Source: an uncultured Eubacteriales bacterium
GTDB taxonomy: Bacteria > Bacillota > Clostridia > Oscillospirales > Oscillospiraceae
Length of the DNA stretch: 5,592 nucleotides
Direction: 5' to 3'
Assembly (NCBI GenBank): GCA_905205195.1
Contig: CAJLCS010000103.1
Span: forward strand, 1-5,592
Both the position numbers and the translations under genes were made by a program. Within the stretch, counting starts at the first letter, position 1; each line of letters starts with the position of its first letter. The notes beneath the pieces were generated by a model. That model saw only the letters and a list, made by a program, of their open reading frames with translations. It had not been told where the DNA came from and searched no databases. Below are positions 1 through 5,592 of this stretch, one piece after another.

Positions 1-108
1 GTGCTTACGCCACAACTTACGCCAATTTACTCCGAGCTTACGCCAAAAATGCGTCCCCAATTCTGCGATTGCAGACAAGTTCCGATCGCATACGATAAGT
101 TCATATGA
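1..108 (+). CDS. possible C-terminal tail of an upstream gene (partial, 5' end outside window)
   Basis: Frame 1 is open from the left edge to a TGA at 106-108. It reads as a short tail with three Leu-Thr-Pro triplets (LTPQLTPIYSELTPK) followed by a Cys-containing segment (CDC) and ending in YDKFI. The stop lies four bases before the hairpin terminator at 113, which is where a gene end would be expected. Against this, the stretch is only 35 codons, the codon use is less GC-rich than in the neighbours, and the Leu-Thr-Pro pattern simply follows from the DNA repeat. I do not recognise a family. It could equally be non-coding repeat DNA, so confidence is low. Confidence 0.25.
   Translation: MLTPQLTPIYSELTPKMRPQFCDCRQVPIAYDKFI
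4..45. repeat. three direct repeats of CTTACGCCA at about one-helical-turn spacing
   Basis: CTTACGCCA occurs exactly at 4-12, 16-24 and 37-45. A degenerate fourth unit keeps its TTAC core at 27-30. The TTAC cores start at 5, 17, 27 and 38, so the step is 10-12 bp, close to one turn of the helix. The array touches the window edge and may continue to the left. It could be a protein-binding array, the remnant of a repeat at an element boundary, or a coding repeat (Leu-Thr-Pro) in the frame that ends at 108. Confidence 0.55.
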
Positions 109-112
109 ATTA

Positions 113-144
113 AGCCCGCTGATTTCGGTCAGCGGGCTATTTTA
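113..144 (+). terminator. Rho-independent terminator, possibly bidirectional
   Basis: AGCCCGCTGA (113-122) pairs perfectly with TCAGCGGGCT (129-138) around a six-base loop, TTTCGG, and is followed by ATTTTA. This is a 10-bp GC-rich stem with a short T-rich tail on the plus strand. On the minus strand the stem is followed by TTAATTCAT, a weaker U tract. The hairpin therefore probably ends whatever is transcribed from the left. It may also stop the MATE transcript coming from the right, which ends its coding part 35 bases away. Confidence 0.82.
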
Positions 145-178
145 TGCCTGAACGGCGGTCGATTAACTTTTGACGGTA

Positions 179-1531
179 TTAAGCCATACCGCATTTTTTC
201 TTCCACTGGCCGCTGACCGTCCGCACCACGAAGAAGGCCGCCCGGCAGATCCAGTCCACCACCATGGCAATCCACACGCCGACGGCGCCGTAGCCCAGCT
301 TCACGCAAAGCAGGTAGCTCAGGCTGATTCGCCAGCAGAACATGGACGCCACGCTAACAATCATGGTAAATTTCACGTCGTTGGCCGCCCGGAGGGCATT
401 GGGCAGCACAAAGGCCGCCGGCCACAGGAAAATGCCGCACGCGGAATGGATGCCCACCAGCACCTCCGCCAGATGCACCGTCTCCGGAGAAAGGGAGCTG
501 TACAGGCCGATGAGTCGGCTGCGAAGCAGGAACAGCAGCAGATTTCCGATTCCCTGAATCAGGTAAACGTCGAACATCAGCCGCCGGGTGTAGTACTTCG
601 TCTGGGCTTCGTCCCCGGCACCGACACACTGGCCGACCACCGTAATCATGGCCAGGCTCATGGCCTGCCCCACGATGACGCCGATGGCATCCAGATTGTT
701 GGCCACCGCGTTGGCGGAGGTCTGGGAGGTGCCGTAAATGGAGATCATGCTCACCACCAGCACCCGGCCCAGCTCAAAAATGCTGTTTTCGCAGGCGGAG
801 GGCACGCCGATCCGCAGAATGTTGCCCATCATCCGGCCTTCCACATGGCGGATATCCGCCCAGCGGACGCACAGCTGCTGCTTCGGCCGGGACACCAGAT
901 ACAGCATCACCGCCGCCGCCACCGCCCGGGAAACCAGCGTGGGAATGGCCACGCCCGCCACGCCCAGCTTCAGCACATAGACGCAAATGGCGTTGCCCGC
1001 CACATTGATGACGTTCATCAGCACGCTGACCTTCATGGAGATCTTGCTGTCGCCGACGCTGCGGAAAATGGCGGCTCCGGCGTTATACAGGGCGATAAAC
1101 GGGAAGGACAGAGCGGTAATGTGGAAGTACAGCAGTCCCGCGTCCATCACATCCGACGCAATCCGGCCGAAAAACAGGTCCATAATCGGCCGGGCGAACA
1201 GCAGACACAGCGCCATAATCAGCAGGCCGCAAAACGCCGACATGGTGACCAGCTGTCCGGCGCTGCGCTTGGCCTCTGGCTCCTTCCGAGCGCCCAGATA
1301 CTGGCTGGTAACCACGGCGCCGCCGGTAGCCAGCGCCGCGAACAGCTTCAAAATCACATTATTGATCATGTCCACCAGCGAGACGCCGGAAATGGCCGCC
1401 TCACCTGCCGAGGAGACCATGACGCCGTCACACATGCCCACCAGCATAGCCAGCGTCTGCTCGATAATCAGCGGCAGAATCAGGCGGAACAGCATCTTTC
1501 CGGTGAACATCCGATTGGTTTGCAAAGTCAA
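179..1531 (-). CDS. MATE-family multidrug / toxic-compound efflux transporter
   Basis: This is an integral membrane antiporter that would export organic cations or other toxic compounds in exchange for Na+ or H+. The 450-residue length is normal for the family. Twelve hydrophobic segments fall in two homologous halves. The N-terminal half has the helix-1 segment RLILPLIIEQTLAMLVGMCD (16-35), then VSSAGEAAISGVSLVD (39-54) and ALATGGAVVTSQYLGARK (66-83). The second half has a matching RIGVPSACENSIFELGRV near residue 245 and VVGQCVGAGD near residue 300. The start is the TTG at 1531: it has AAAAGAGGG eight bases upstream, whereas the first internal ATG (codon 8) has no suitable ribosome site. It resembles the MATE proteins common in Clostridia, but the substrate cannot be told from sequence. 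It is divergent from the MMPL operon and shares its intergenic region; no regulator gene lies beside it in the window. Confidence 0.95.
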   Translation of the reverse strand: MTLQTNRMFTGKMLFRLILPLIIEQTLAMLVGMCDGVMVSSAGEAAISGVSLVDMINNVILKLFAALATGGAVVTSQYLGARKEPEAKRSAGQLVTMSAFCGLLIMALCLLFARPIMDLFFGRIASDVMDAGLLYFHITALSFPFIALYNAGAAIFRSVGDSKISMKVSVLMNVINVAGNAICVYVLKLGVAGVAIPTLVSRAVAAAVMLYLVSRPKQQLCVRWADIRHVEGRMMGNILRIGVPSACENSIFELGRVLVVSMISIYGTSQTSANAVANNLDAIGVIVGQAMSLAMITVVGQCVGAGDEAQTKYYTRRLMFDVYLIQGIGNLLLFLLRSRLIGLYSSLSPETVHLAEVLVGIHSACGIFLWPAAFVLPNALRAANDVKFTMIVSVASMFCWRISLSYLLCVKLGYGAVGVWIAMVVDWICRAAFFVVRTVSGQWKKKCGMA

Positions 1532-1539
1532 AACCGATT

Positions 1540-1548
1540 CCCTCTTTT
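1540..1548 (-). promoter_or_regulatory. ribosome binding site that decides the MATE TTG start
   Basis: On the minus strand AAAAGAGGG lies eight bases before the TTG at 1531. The frame upstream of the TTG has no ATG or GTG before an in-frame TAG (1565-1567), so the TTG is the only well-placed start. Confidence 0.75.
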
Positions 1549-1575
1549 CATCTGTTTCCGTATTCTAATCAAGAT

Positions 1576-1605
1576 AGTATACCATACCGCCGCCGACTTC
1601 GTCAA
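1576..1605 (-). promoter_or_regulatory. sigma-70/sigma-A promoter of the MATE gene, with extended -10
   Basis: Reading the minus strand, TTGACG (1605-1600) is followed by an 18-base spacer and TATACT (1581-1576). The spacer ends in TGG, giving the TGn motif of an extended -10 element. Transcription would start near 1569, leaving a leader of about 38 bases before the TTG start. The -35 matches five of six consensus positions and the -10 also matches five of six. Confidence 0.75.
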
Positions 1606-1681
1606 GAATCCGCCGGCGGTTTTAGGCATTTGCTGCCGTGCGTCTGAAATTCCGTCAATGTTTCCGCCGCTGTATGCTTTT

Positions 1682-1715
1682 CGGGCAGCGCCGGACGGTC
1701 TGCCCGTTTCCTTTT
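1682..1715 (+). promoter_or_regulatory. inverted repeat CGGGCAG-N11-CTGCCCG: candidate operator or attenuator
   Basis: CGGGCAG (1682-1688) and CTGCCCG (1700-1706) form a perfect 7-bp inverted repeat around 11 bases, followed on the plus strand by TTTCCTTTT (1707-1715). It directly abuts the -35 region proposed for the DUF308-MMPL operon. As DNA it could be an operator for a dimeric regulator. As RNA it would resemble a weak terminator, but no plus-strand gene precedes it. Which role applies cannot be decided from the sequence. Confidence 0.4.
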
Positions 1716-1735
1716 GGCCGCCGCCGTCGTATACT
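1707..1735 (+). promoter_or_regulatory. candidate promoter of the DUF308-MMPL-heptad protein operon
   Basis: TATACT at 1730-1735 is a good -10 element and is identical to that of the divergent MATE promoter. Seventeen bases upstream is TTTCCT (1707-1712), which matches the -35 consensus at only three positions. Transcription would start near 1742, about 28 bases before the ATG at 1770. The weak -35 and the adjoining inverted repeat suggest a regulated promoter; this is inference. Confidence 0.5.
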
Positions 1736-1756
1736 TGGGGAGCAATGATTGAGAAA

Positions 1757-1761
1757 AGGAG
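1757..1761 (+). promoter_or_regulatory. ribosome binding site AGGAG choosing the DUF308 start at 1770
   Basis: AGGAG lies eight bases before the ATG at 1770. A TTG seven codons further upstream (1749) is in frame, but it precedes the AGGAG and has no ribosome site of its own, so 1770 is chosen. Confidence 0.85.
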
Positions 1762-1769
1762 TGAACACC

Positions 1770-2372
1770 ATGCGTATTCGTTCGGTCGCCCCCATGCGGA
1801 CCGCCAAAATCGGCTATCTTCTGGTTTCGGCGGCGCTGTGCATTCTTGGAATTGTGCTGATGGCCGTGCCGGACTTTTCCGTCCGCCTGATCGGCCTGTG
1901 CAGCGGCATTCTGCTGATCGTGTTCGGCTGCGTCCGGCTGGTGGGCTATTTTTCCCGGGACCTTTACCGGCTGGCCTTTCAGTATGACCTGCCCTTCGGT
2001 CTGCTTCTGGTGGTGCTGGGCATTGTGACCCTGACCCATCCGGCAGCGCTGATGACGTTCCTTTGCATCGCCCTGGGGCTGTACATTCTGTCGGACGGAC
2101 TGTTCAAAATCCAGATCGCGCTGGACGCCAGGCAGTTCGGCCTTCGGCAATGGTGGCTGATTCTGGCCCTGTCCCTGATCGCCGGTGTCTGCGGCCTGCT
2201 GCTGATGCTGCGGCCCGTGGAAGGCAGCCGCGTGCTGACCGTGCTGCTGGGCATAACCCTGCTGGCCGAGGGCCTGCTGAATTTCGGCACCGTACTGACC
2301 GCCGTCAAGATTATCCGTCATCAGAAGCCGGATATCATTGACGCGGATGATGATGAAGAAAGTGAGGACTGA
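1770..2372 (+). CDS. DUF308/HdeD-like six-helix membrane protein
   Basis: This is a small integral membrane protein of 200 residues. Six hydrophobic segments are visible at about 13-33, 38-60, 75-90, 93-113, 128-147 and 154-180, spaced as short hairpins with a Pro near the end of several (P34, P91, P149). Gly-rich helices such as GLLLVVLGIVTLTHP (77-91) and SLIAGVCGLLLMLRP (135-149) are typical of the DUF308 family, to which the E. coli acid-resistance protein HdeD belongs. The C-terminus is a charged cytoplasmic-looking tail with a dense acidic run (D188 to D200). It is the first gene of an apparent operon, and its stop is seven bases before the preferred MMPL start. A biochemical role is not established for most of the family. 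Membership is fairly sure; the function is unknown. Confidence 0.85.
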   Translation: MRIRSVAPMRTAKIGYLLVSAALCILGIVLMAVPDFSVRLIGLCSGILLIVFGCVRLVGYFSRDLYRLAFQYDLPFGLLLVVLGIVTLTHPAALMTFLCIALGLYILSDGLFKIQIALDARQFGLRQWWLILALSLIAGVCGLLLMLRPVEGSRVLTVLLGITLLAEGLLNFGTVLTAVKIIRHQKPDIIDADDDEESED

Positions 2373-2379
2373 GTCTCCG

Positions 2380-4476
2380 ATGCGTTTTGCGAAAGCGGTC
2401 GTCAAGTACCGCATTCCCATTCTGATTGTCACCCTGCTGCTGATGATCCCCGCCTTCCTGGGCATGGCCGGAACCAGAATCAACTATGATATGCTGAACT
2501 ACCTGCCCGGCGACATGGATACGGTCATTGGCCAGGAGGAGCTGCTGGAGGATTTCGGCAAGGGCGCTTTCTCCCTGATTGTGGTGGAGGATATGTCCGA
2601 CAAGGACGTGGTGGCCCTGTGCGACAAGATCAAAACCGTGGACCATGTGGAAACCGTGCTGTGGTACTCCACGCTGGCCGACGTTTCCATCCCCAAGGAG
2701 CTGCTGCCCGACAAGCTCTACAACGAATTCAACACCGATCACTCCACGCTGGTGGCCGTGTTCTTTGACAGCGCCACCTCCGCCGATGTGACCATGGACG
2801 CCATCCGGGAAATCCGCGCCATTGCCGGTAAGCAGTGCTTTGTCTCCGGTATGTCGGCGCTGGTGACGGATCTGAAGGACCTGTGCGAGGCGGAGGAGCC
2901 GATTTACGTCGGCCTTGCCGTGCTGTTTGCCTGCCTTGCCATGATCCTGCTGCTGGACGGCTGGCTGGTGCCCTTTGTGTTCCTGGCCTCCATCGGCATG
3001 ATGATTCTGCTGAATCTGGGCACCAACTATTTCTTCGGCGAAATCTCCTACATTACGAAAGCCCTTTCCGCCGTGCTGCAGCTGGCCGTGACCATGGACT
3101 ACTCCATCTTCCTGTGGCACAGCTACAACGAACAGCTGACCCGGTATGACGACCACCGGCAGGCCATGGCCGTGGCCATTCACGAAACGCTGACCTCCGT
3201 GGTCGGCAGCTCCATTACCACGGTGGCCGGATTTGCGGCGCTGTGCTTCATGACCTTCACGCTGGGCCGGGATCTGGGCCTTGTGATGGCCAAGGGCGTC
3301 ATCTTCGGCGTGCTGGGCTGCGTCACCGTGTTGCCCGCTCTGATTCTGGTGTTCGACAAGCCTCTGCAAAAGACGAAGCACAAATCTCTGATTCCCAACA
3401 TGGGGAAGTTCTCCAAGTGGGTCACCAAGGTGTTCCCGGTCTTTCTGGTGATTTTCGCCCTGCTGATCCCCCCTGCCCTCTACGGCTACAACAAGACCAA
3501 TGACGAAGTGTACTACGACATGGGCCAGTGCCTGCCAGAGGACATGGAGTATGTCATCGCCAACTCCAAGCTGTCCGAGGAATTTGATATTGCCTCCACC
3601 CACATGGTGCTGGCCGACGCTTCCCTGCCCTCCAAAACCGTCCGGTCCATGATCGACGAAATGGAGCAGGTGGACGGCGTCAAGTATGTGCTGGGGCTGG
3701 AATCCGTGGTCGGTTCCCGGGTGCCGGAGGAAATCCTGCCGGACAGCATCCGGGAAATCCTGAAAAGCGACCGCTGGGAGCTGCTGCTGATCAACTCCGA
3801 ATATAAGGTTGCCAGCGACGACGTCAACGCCCAGATCGACAGCCTGAACGCCATCCTGAAAAAGTACGATCCCACCGGAATGCTCATCGGCGAAGCGCCC
3901 TGCATGAAGGATATGATCGAAACCACCAATCACGACTTCCAGGTGGTCAACGCCGTCTCCATTGTGGCGATTTTCATCATCATCGCGCTGGTGGAAAAGA
4001 GCTTCTCGCTGCCCTTTATTCTGATTGCCGTCATTGAGCTGGCCATCTTCATCAATCTGGGCCTGCCCCATTACCTGGGCCAATCCCTGCCCTTCATCGC
4101 CCCCATCTGCATCAGCACCATTCAGCTGGGCGCCACAGTGGACTACGCCATCCTGATGACAACCCGGTATAAAGCCGAACGGCTCCGGGGCGCCGGGAAG
4201 CGGGACGCCATCACCACGGCTCTGTCCACCTCCATCCCCTCCATCATCGTTTCCGGCATGGGCCTGTTCGCCGCCACCTTCGGCGTGGCCGTGTATTCCG
4301 ATATCGACATCATCAGCTCCATGTGTATGCTGATGGCCCGGGGCGCCGTGGTCAGTATGCTGTGCGTCATTCTGATTCTCCCCGCGCTGCTGATGCTCTG
4401 CGACCGGCTCATCTGTGCCACCACCGCCGGCATGAAACACATTCGTACGAAAAAACAGGAGGTTTCGCAATCATGA
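2380..4476 (+). CDS. MMPL-family RND transporter
   Basis: This is a proton-driven RND-superfamily exporter of 698 residues, within the range of Firmicutes MMPL proteins. Known members move lipids, siderophores or other hydrophobic molecules across the membrane; the substrate here is unknown. Helix 1 (about 10-30) is followed by an extracellular domain (31-175), helices 2-6 (176-330), helix 7 (351-369), a second extracellular domain (370-523) and helices 8-12 (524-685). The two halves are an internal duplication: NYDMLNYLPGDMDT (35-48) matches YYDMGQCLPEDMEY (378-391). Asp-Tyr pairs at D240-Y241 and D588-Y589 occupy the positions of the proton-relay pairs known from mycobacterial MmpL3, so the pump looks intact. 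The start at 2380 (MRFAKAVVKYR) is preferred because family members begin just before the first helix and AGTGAGG lies upstream. In-frame ATGs at 2347, 2350 and 2353 and a TTG at 2338 would overlap the DUF308 gene. Its stop overlaps the next start (ATGA). Confidence 0.95.
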   Translation: MRFAKAVVKYRIPILIVTLLLMIPAFLGMAGTRINYDMLNYLPGDMDTVIGQEELLEDFGKGAFSLIVVEDMSDKDVVALCDKIKTVDHVETVLWYSTLADVSIPKELLPDKLYNEFNTDHSTLVAVFFDSATSADVTMDAIREIRAIAGKQCFVSGMSALVTDLKDLCEAEEPIYVGLAVLFACLAMILLLDGWLVPFVFLASIGMMILLNLGTNYFFGEISYITKALSAVLQLAVTMDYSIFLWHSYNEQLTRYDDHRQAMAVAIHETLTSVVGSSITTVAGFAALCFMTFTLGRDLGLVMAKGVIFGVLGCVTVLPALILVFDKPLQKTKHKSLIPNMGKFSKWVTKVFPVFLVIFALLIPPALYGYNKTNDEVYYDMGQCLPEDMEYVIANSKLSEEFDIASTHMVLADASLPSKTVRSMIDEMEQVDGVKYVLGLESVVGSRVPEEILPDSIREILKSDRWELLLINSEYKVASDDVNAQIDSLNAILKKYDPTGMLIGEAPCMKDMIETTNHDFQVVNAVSIVAIFIIIALVEKSFSLPFILIAVIELAIFINLGLPHYLGQSLPFIAPICISTIQLGATVDYAILMTTRYKAERLRGAGKRDAITTALSTSIPSIIVSGMGLFAATFGVAVYSDIDIISSMCMLMARGAVVSMLCVILILPALLMLCDRLICATTAGMKHIRTKKQEVSQS
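2721..2738 (+). repeat. 18-bp direct repeat, copy 1 (in MMPL ectodomain)
   Basis: CAACGAATTCAACACCGA occurs here and again at 5279-5296 in the heptad-protein gene, in the same reading frame. Here it encodes NEFNTD (residues 115-120) in the first extracellular domain, preceded by Leu-Tyr. Confidence 0.9.
4457..4462 (+). promoter_or_regulatory. ribosome binding site AGGAGG inside the MMPL 3' end
   Basis: A full AGGAGG lies ten bases before the ATG at 4473, within the last codons of the MMPL gene. It fixes the start of the next gene and, with the ATGA overlap, points to coupled translation of the two. Confidence 0.9.
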
Positions 4477-5592
4477 AAGGAAAAATGACCCGGCTTCTTG
4501 CCGTGCTTCTCTGTGTCACCCTGACGGTCGGCGGCGTGGCTGCCACGGTGCTGGCCGTGGGCGGCAGCAAATCCGGCTCCGCCGCCGGAACCAAGCAAAC
4601 CGAAAAGGTCAACCTGCTGAAGGAAGACAACGCGGAGCTTGTGAAGGACGAAACGGTTTACGTCCTCACCGGCGCCGACGGAACCGTCCGGAAAATTCTG
4701 GTCAGCGACTGGATCAAAAACCGGGCCGGTGCCGCCACCGTCACCGACAAATCGAACCTGTCCGATGTGGAAAACGTCAAGGGCGACGAAACCTACACCA
4801 TGAACGGTGACAACCTGCGGGTCTGGGACGCCCAGGGCAATGATATCTACTGCCAGGGCACCGTGGAACAGGAGGTTCCCGTCACGCTTCAGGTCTCCTA
4901 CCGGCTGGACGGCAAGGCCATCTCCGCCGAGGAGCTGGCCGGCAAGAGCGGCAAGGTCACCATCCGCTTCGACTATACCAACGAGCAGTACGAGATGGTT
5001 TCCGTCAACGGCAAGCAGGAAAAAATCTATGTTCCTTTTGCCATGCTCACCGGTCTGCTGCTGGATACCGACGTGTTCTGCAACGTGGAGGTTTCCAACG
5101 GCAAGCTGCTCAACGACGGCAATCACACCGCCGTCATCGGTCTGGCCTTCCCGGGAATGCAGTCCAGCCTGAACATTGACGCCGCCGACTTTGAAATTCC
5201 CGACCATGTGGAAATCACCGCCGACGTGAAGAACTTCACCATGACCAACTCGGTGACGCTGGCCACCAACGCCCTGTTCAACGAATTCAACACCGACAGC
5301 CTGAATTCCGCCGACGACCTGAAGGATGCCCTTTCCAAGCTCACCGACGCCATGACTCAGCTGCTGGACGGTTCCTCCCAGCTTTATGACGGGCTGAATA
5401 CCCTGCTGGAGAAGTCCGACGAGCTGGTGGCCGGGATCAACCGGCTGGCCGACGGCGCTGCCCAGCTGAAAAGCGGCACCGAGGATCTGAGCAGCGGTGC
5501 GGCGGCGCTGAATGAAGGCGCGGCGGCGCTGGCCGACGGCCTTTCCCAGCTGGCCGCCAACAACGATACCCTCAACGGCGGCGCGGCCCAGG
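4473..5592 (+). CDS. exported or membrane-anchored protein with Leu-x-x-Gly heptad repeats (3' end outside window)
   Basis: The frame is open from the ATG to the right edge (373 codons plus one base), so the C-terminus is missing. Residues 7-29 form a hydrophobic N-terminal segment after a Lys/Arg-containing start, so the product is exported; it is either cleaved or anchored there, and no lipobox is evident. Residues 30-285 look like an extracellular, mostly beta-type region with landmarks ETVYVLTGADGTVRKILVSD, ENVKGDETYTMNGD and GKSGKVTIRFDYTNE. From residue 297 to the edge the protein is a strict heptad array with Leu every seven residues and Gly three later, the X-X-X-Leu-X-X-Gly type (TIGR03057) found in YhgE/Pip-like proteins and in extended loops of some Firmicutes MMPL proteins. 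Such proteins often end in membrane helices, which would lie beyond the edge. Overlap of the start with the MMPL stop suggests a partner of that pump. The exact function is unknown; a YhgE/Pip relative is an alternative. Confidence 0.88.
   Translation, partial: MKGKMTRLLAVLLCVTLTVGGVAATVLAVGGSKSGSAAGTKQTEKVNLLKEDNAELVKDETVYVLTGADGTVRKILVSDWIKNRAGAATVTDKSNLSDVENVKGDETYTMNGDNLRVWDAQGNDIYCQGTVEQEVPVTLQVSYRLDGKAISAEELAGKSGKVTIRFDYTNEQYEMVSVNGKQEKIYVPFAMLTGLLLDTDVFCNVEVSNGKLLNDGNHTAVIGLAFPGMQSSLNIDAADFEIPDHVEITADVKNFTMTNSVTLATNALFNEFNTDSLNSADDLKDALSKLTDAMTQLLDGSSQLYDGLNTLLEKSDELVAGINRLADGAAQLKSGTEDLSSGAAALNEGAAALADGLSQLAANNDTLNGGAAQ
5279..5296 (+). repeat. 18-bp direct repeat, copy 2 (in heptad-protein gene)
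   Basis: This is an exact copy of 2721-2738. It encodes NEFNTD (residues 270-275), preceded by Leu-Phe, and sits just before the heptad array begins. Flanking bases are only partly similar (CTGTT here, CTCTA at copy 1). Confidence 0.9.
5361..5592 (+). repeat. 21-bp coding periodicity: eleven Leu-x-x-Gly heptads running to the edge
   Basis: Leu occupies residues 297, 304, 311, 318, 325, 332, 339, 346, 353, 360 and 367 without a break. Gly follows three residues later in nine of the eleven units; the exceptions are Lys314 and Asn363. The array continues past the window. The DNA is mostly diverged between units, but GCGGCGGCGCTG recurs exactly 21 bases apart (ending at 5510 and 5531), a trace of recent unit duplication or of codon bias. 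Confidence 0.92.

Noticed and set aside
69..96. Possible promoter TTGCAG - 16 bases - TACGAT reading to the right
   Set aside because: Both boxes match the consensus poorly, and any transcript would run into the terminator at 113 within a few bases, with no gene or recognisable RNA between.
1586..1626. Hairpin ACCGCCG...CGGCGGT followed by TTTTAGG as a plus-strand terminator
   Set aside because: No plus-strand gene precedes it, the loop is 21 bases, the T run is short, and the stem overlaps the MATE promoter. GC-rich triplet repeats pair easily by chance here.
170..1987. 605-codon open frame on the plus strand across the MATE gene and into the DUF308 gene
   Set aside because: It crosses two real genes and both proposed promoters. 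The translation is His/Gln-rich and resembles no family, and there is no ribosome site at its start.
1602..2483. 293-codon minus-strand open frame over the DUF308 gene and the intergenic region
   Set aside because: It is antisense to the DUF308 gene, has a His/Gln-rich composition and runs through the promoter region, so it is a shadow frame.
2335..4470. 711-codon open frame on the minus strand across the whole MMPL gene
   Set aside because: It is an antisense shadow of the GC-rich codon use of the MMPL gene. The product is a His/Gln/Gly-rich low-complexity chain with no membrane or enzyme family pattern, while the plus strand encodes a clear transporter with conserved Asp-Tyr pairs.
4143..5207. 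354-codon minus-strand open frame over the MMPL/heptad-protein junction
   Set aside because: It spans the ATGA junction of two coupled plus-strand genes and lacks any recognisable domain; it is an antisense shadow.

Overview
The window is GC-rich, densely coding bacterial DNA. The gene families, the Shine-Dalgarno-type ribosome sites and the codon choice suggest a Gram-positive anaerobe of the class Clostridia, perhaps an Oscillospiraceae-like gut bacterium. That placement is inference from style and family content; there is no rRNA or marker gene here.

Layout. Positions 1-178 hold the possible 3' tail of an upstream gene (open frame to a stop at 106-108), three exact copies of CTTACGCCA at the very edge, and a clear hairpin terminator (113-144). 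On the minus strand at 179-1531 is a complete MATE-family multidrug/cation antiporter with a TTG start. It is read from a well-formed promoter with an extended -10 at 1576-1605. The 238-bp divergent intergenic region (1532-1769) also carries an inverted repeat (1682-1706) and a candidate plus-strand promoter ending at 1735. From 1770 to the right edge runs a tight plus-strand operon of three membrane or exported proteins: a small six-helix DUF308/HdeD-like protein (1770-2372), a 12-helix MMPL-family RND transporter (2380-4476), and an exported protein whose 3' end lies outside the window (4473-5592+). The last protein ends, as far as it can be seen, in a regular Leu-x-x-Gly heptad array.

How the genes may work together. 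The seven-base gap between the first two genes and the ATGA stop/start overlap between the second and third imply co-transcription and coupled translation. MMPL proteins are proton-driven exporters of lipids or other hydrophobic molecules. Leu-x-x-Gly heptads (the TIGR03057 type) are known from YhgE/Pip-like proteins and from some MMPL proteins of Firmicutes. The simplest reading is an envelope export unit in which the heptad protein is an extracellular partner of the MMPL pump; the role of the DUF308 protein is unknown. The most unexpected signal is an 18-bp exact repeat, in the same reading frame, shared by the MMPL gene (2721-2738) and the heptad-protein gene (5279-5296). No RNA gene, CRISPR array, insertion sequence or origin was recognised.
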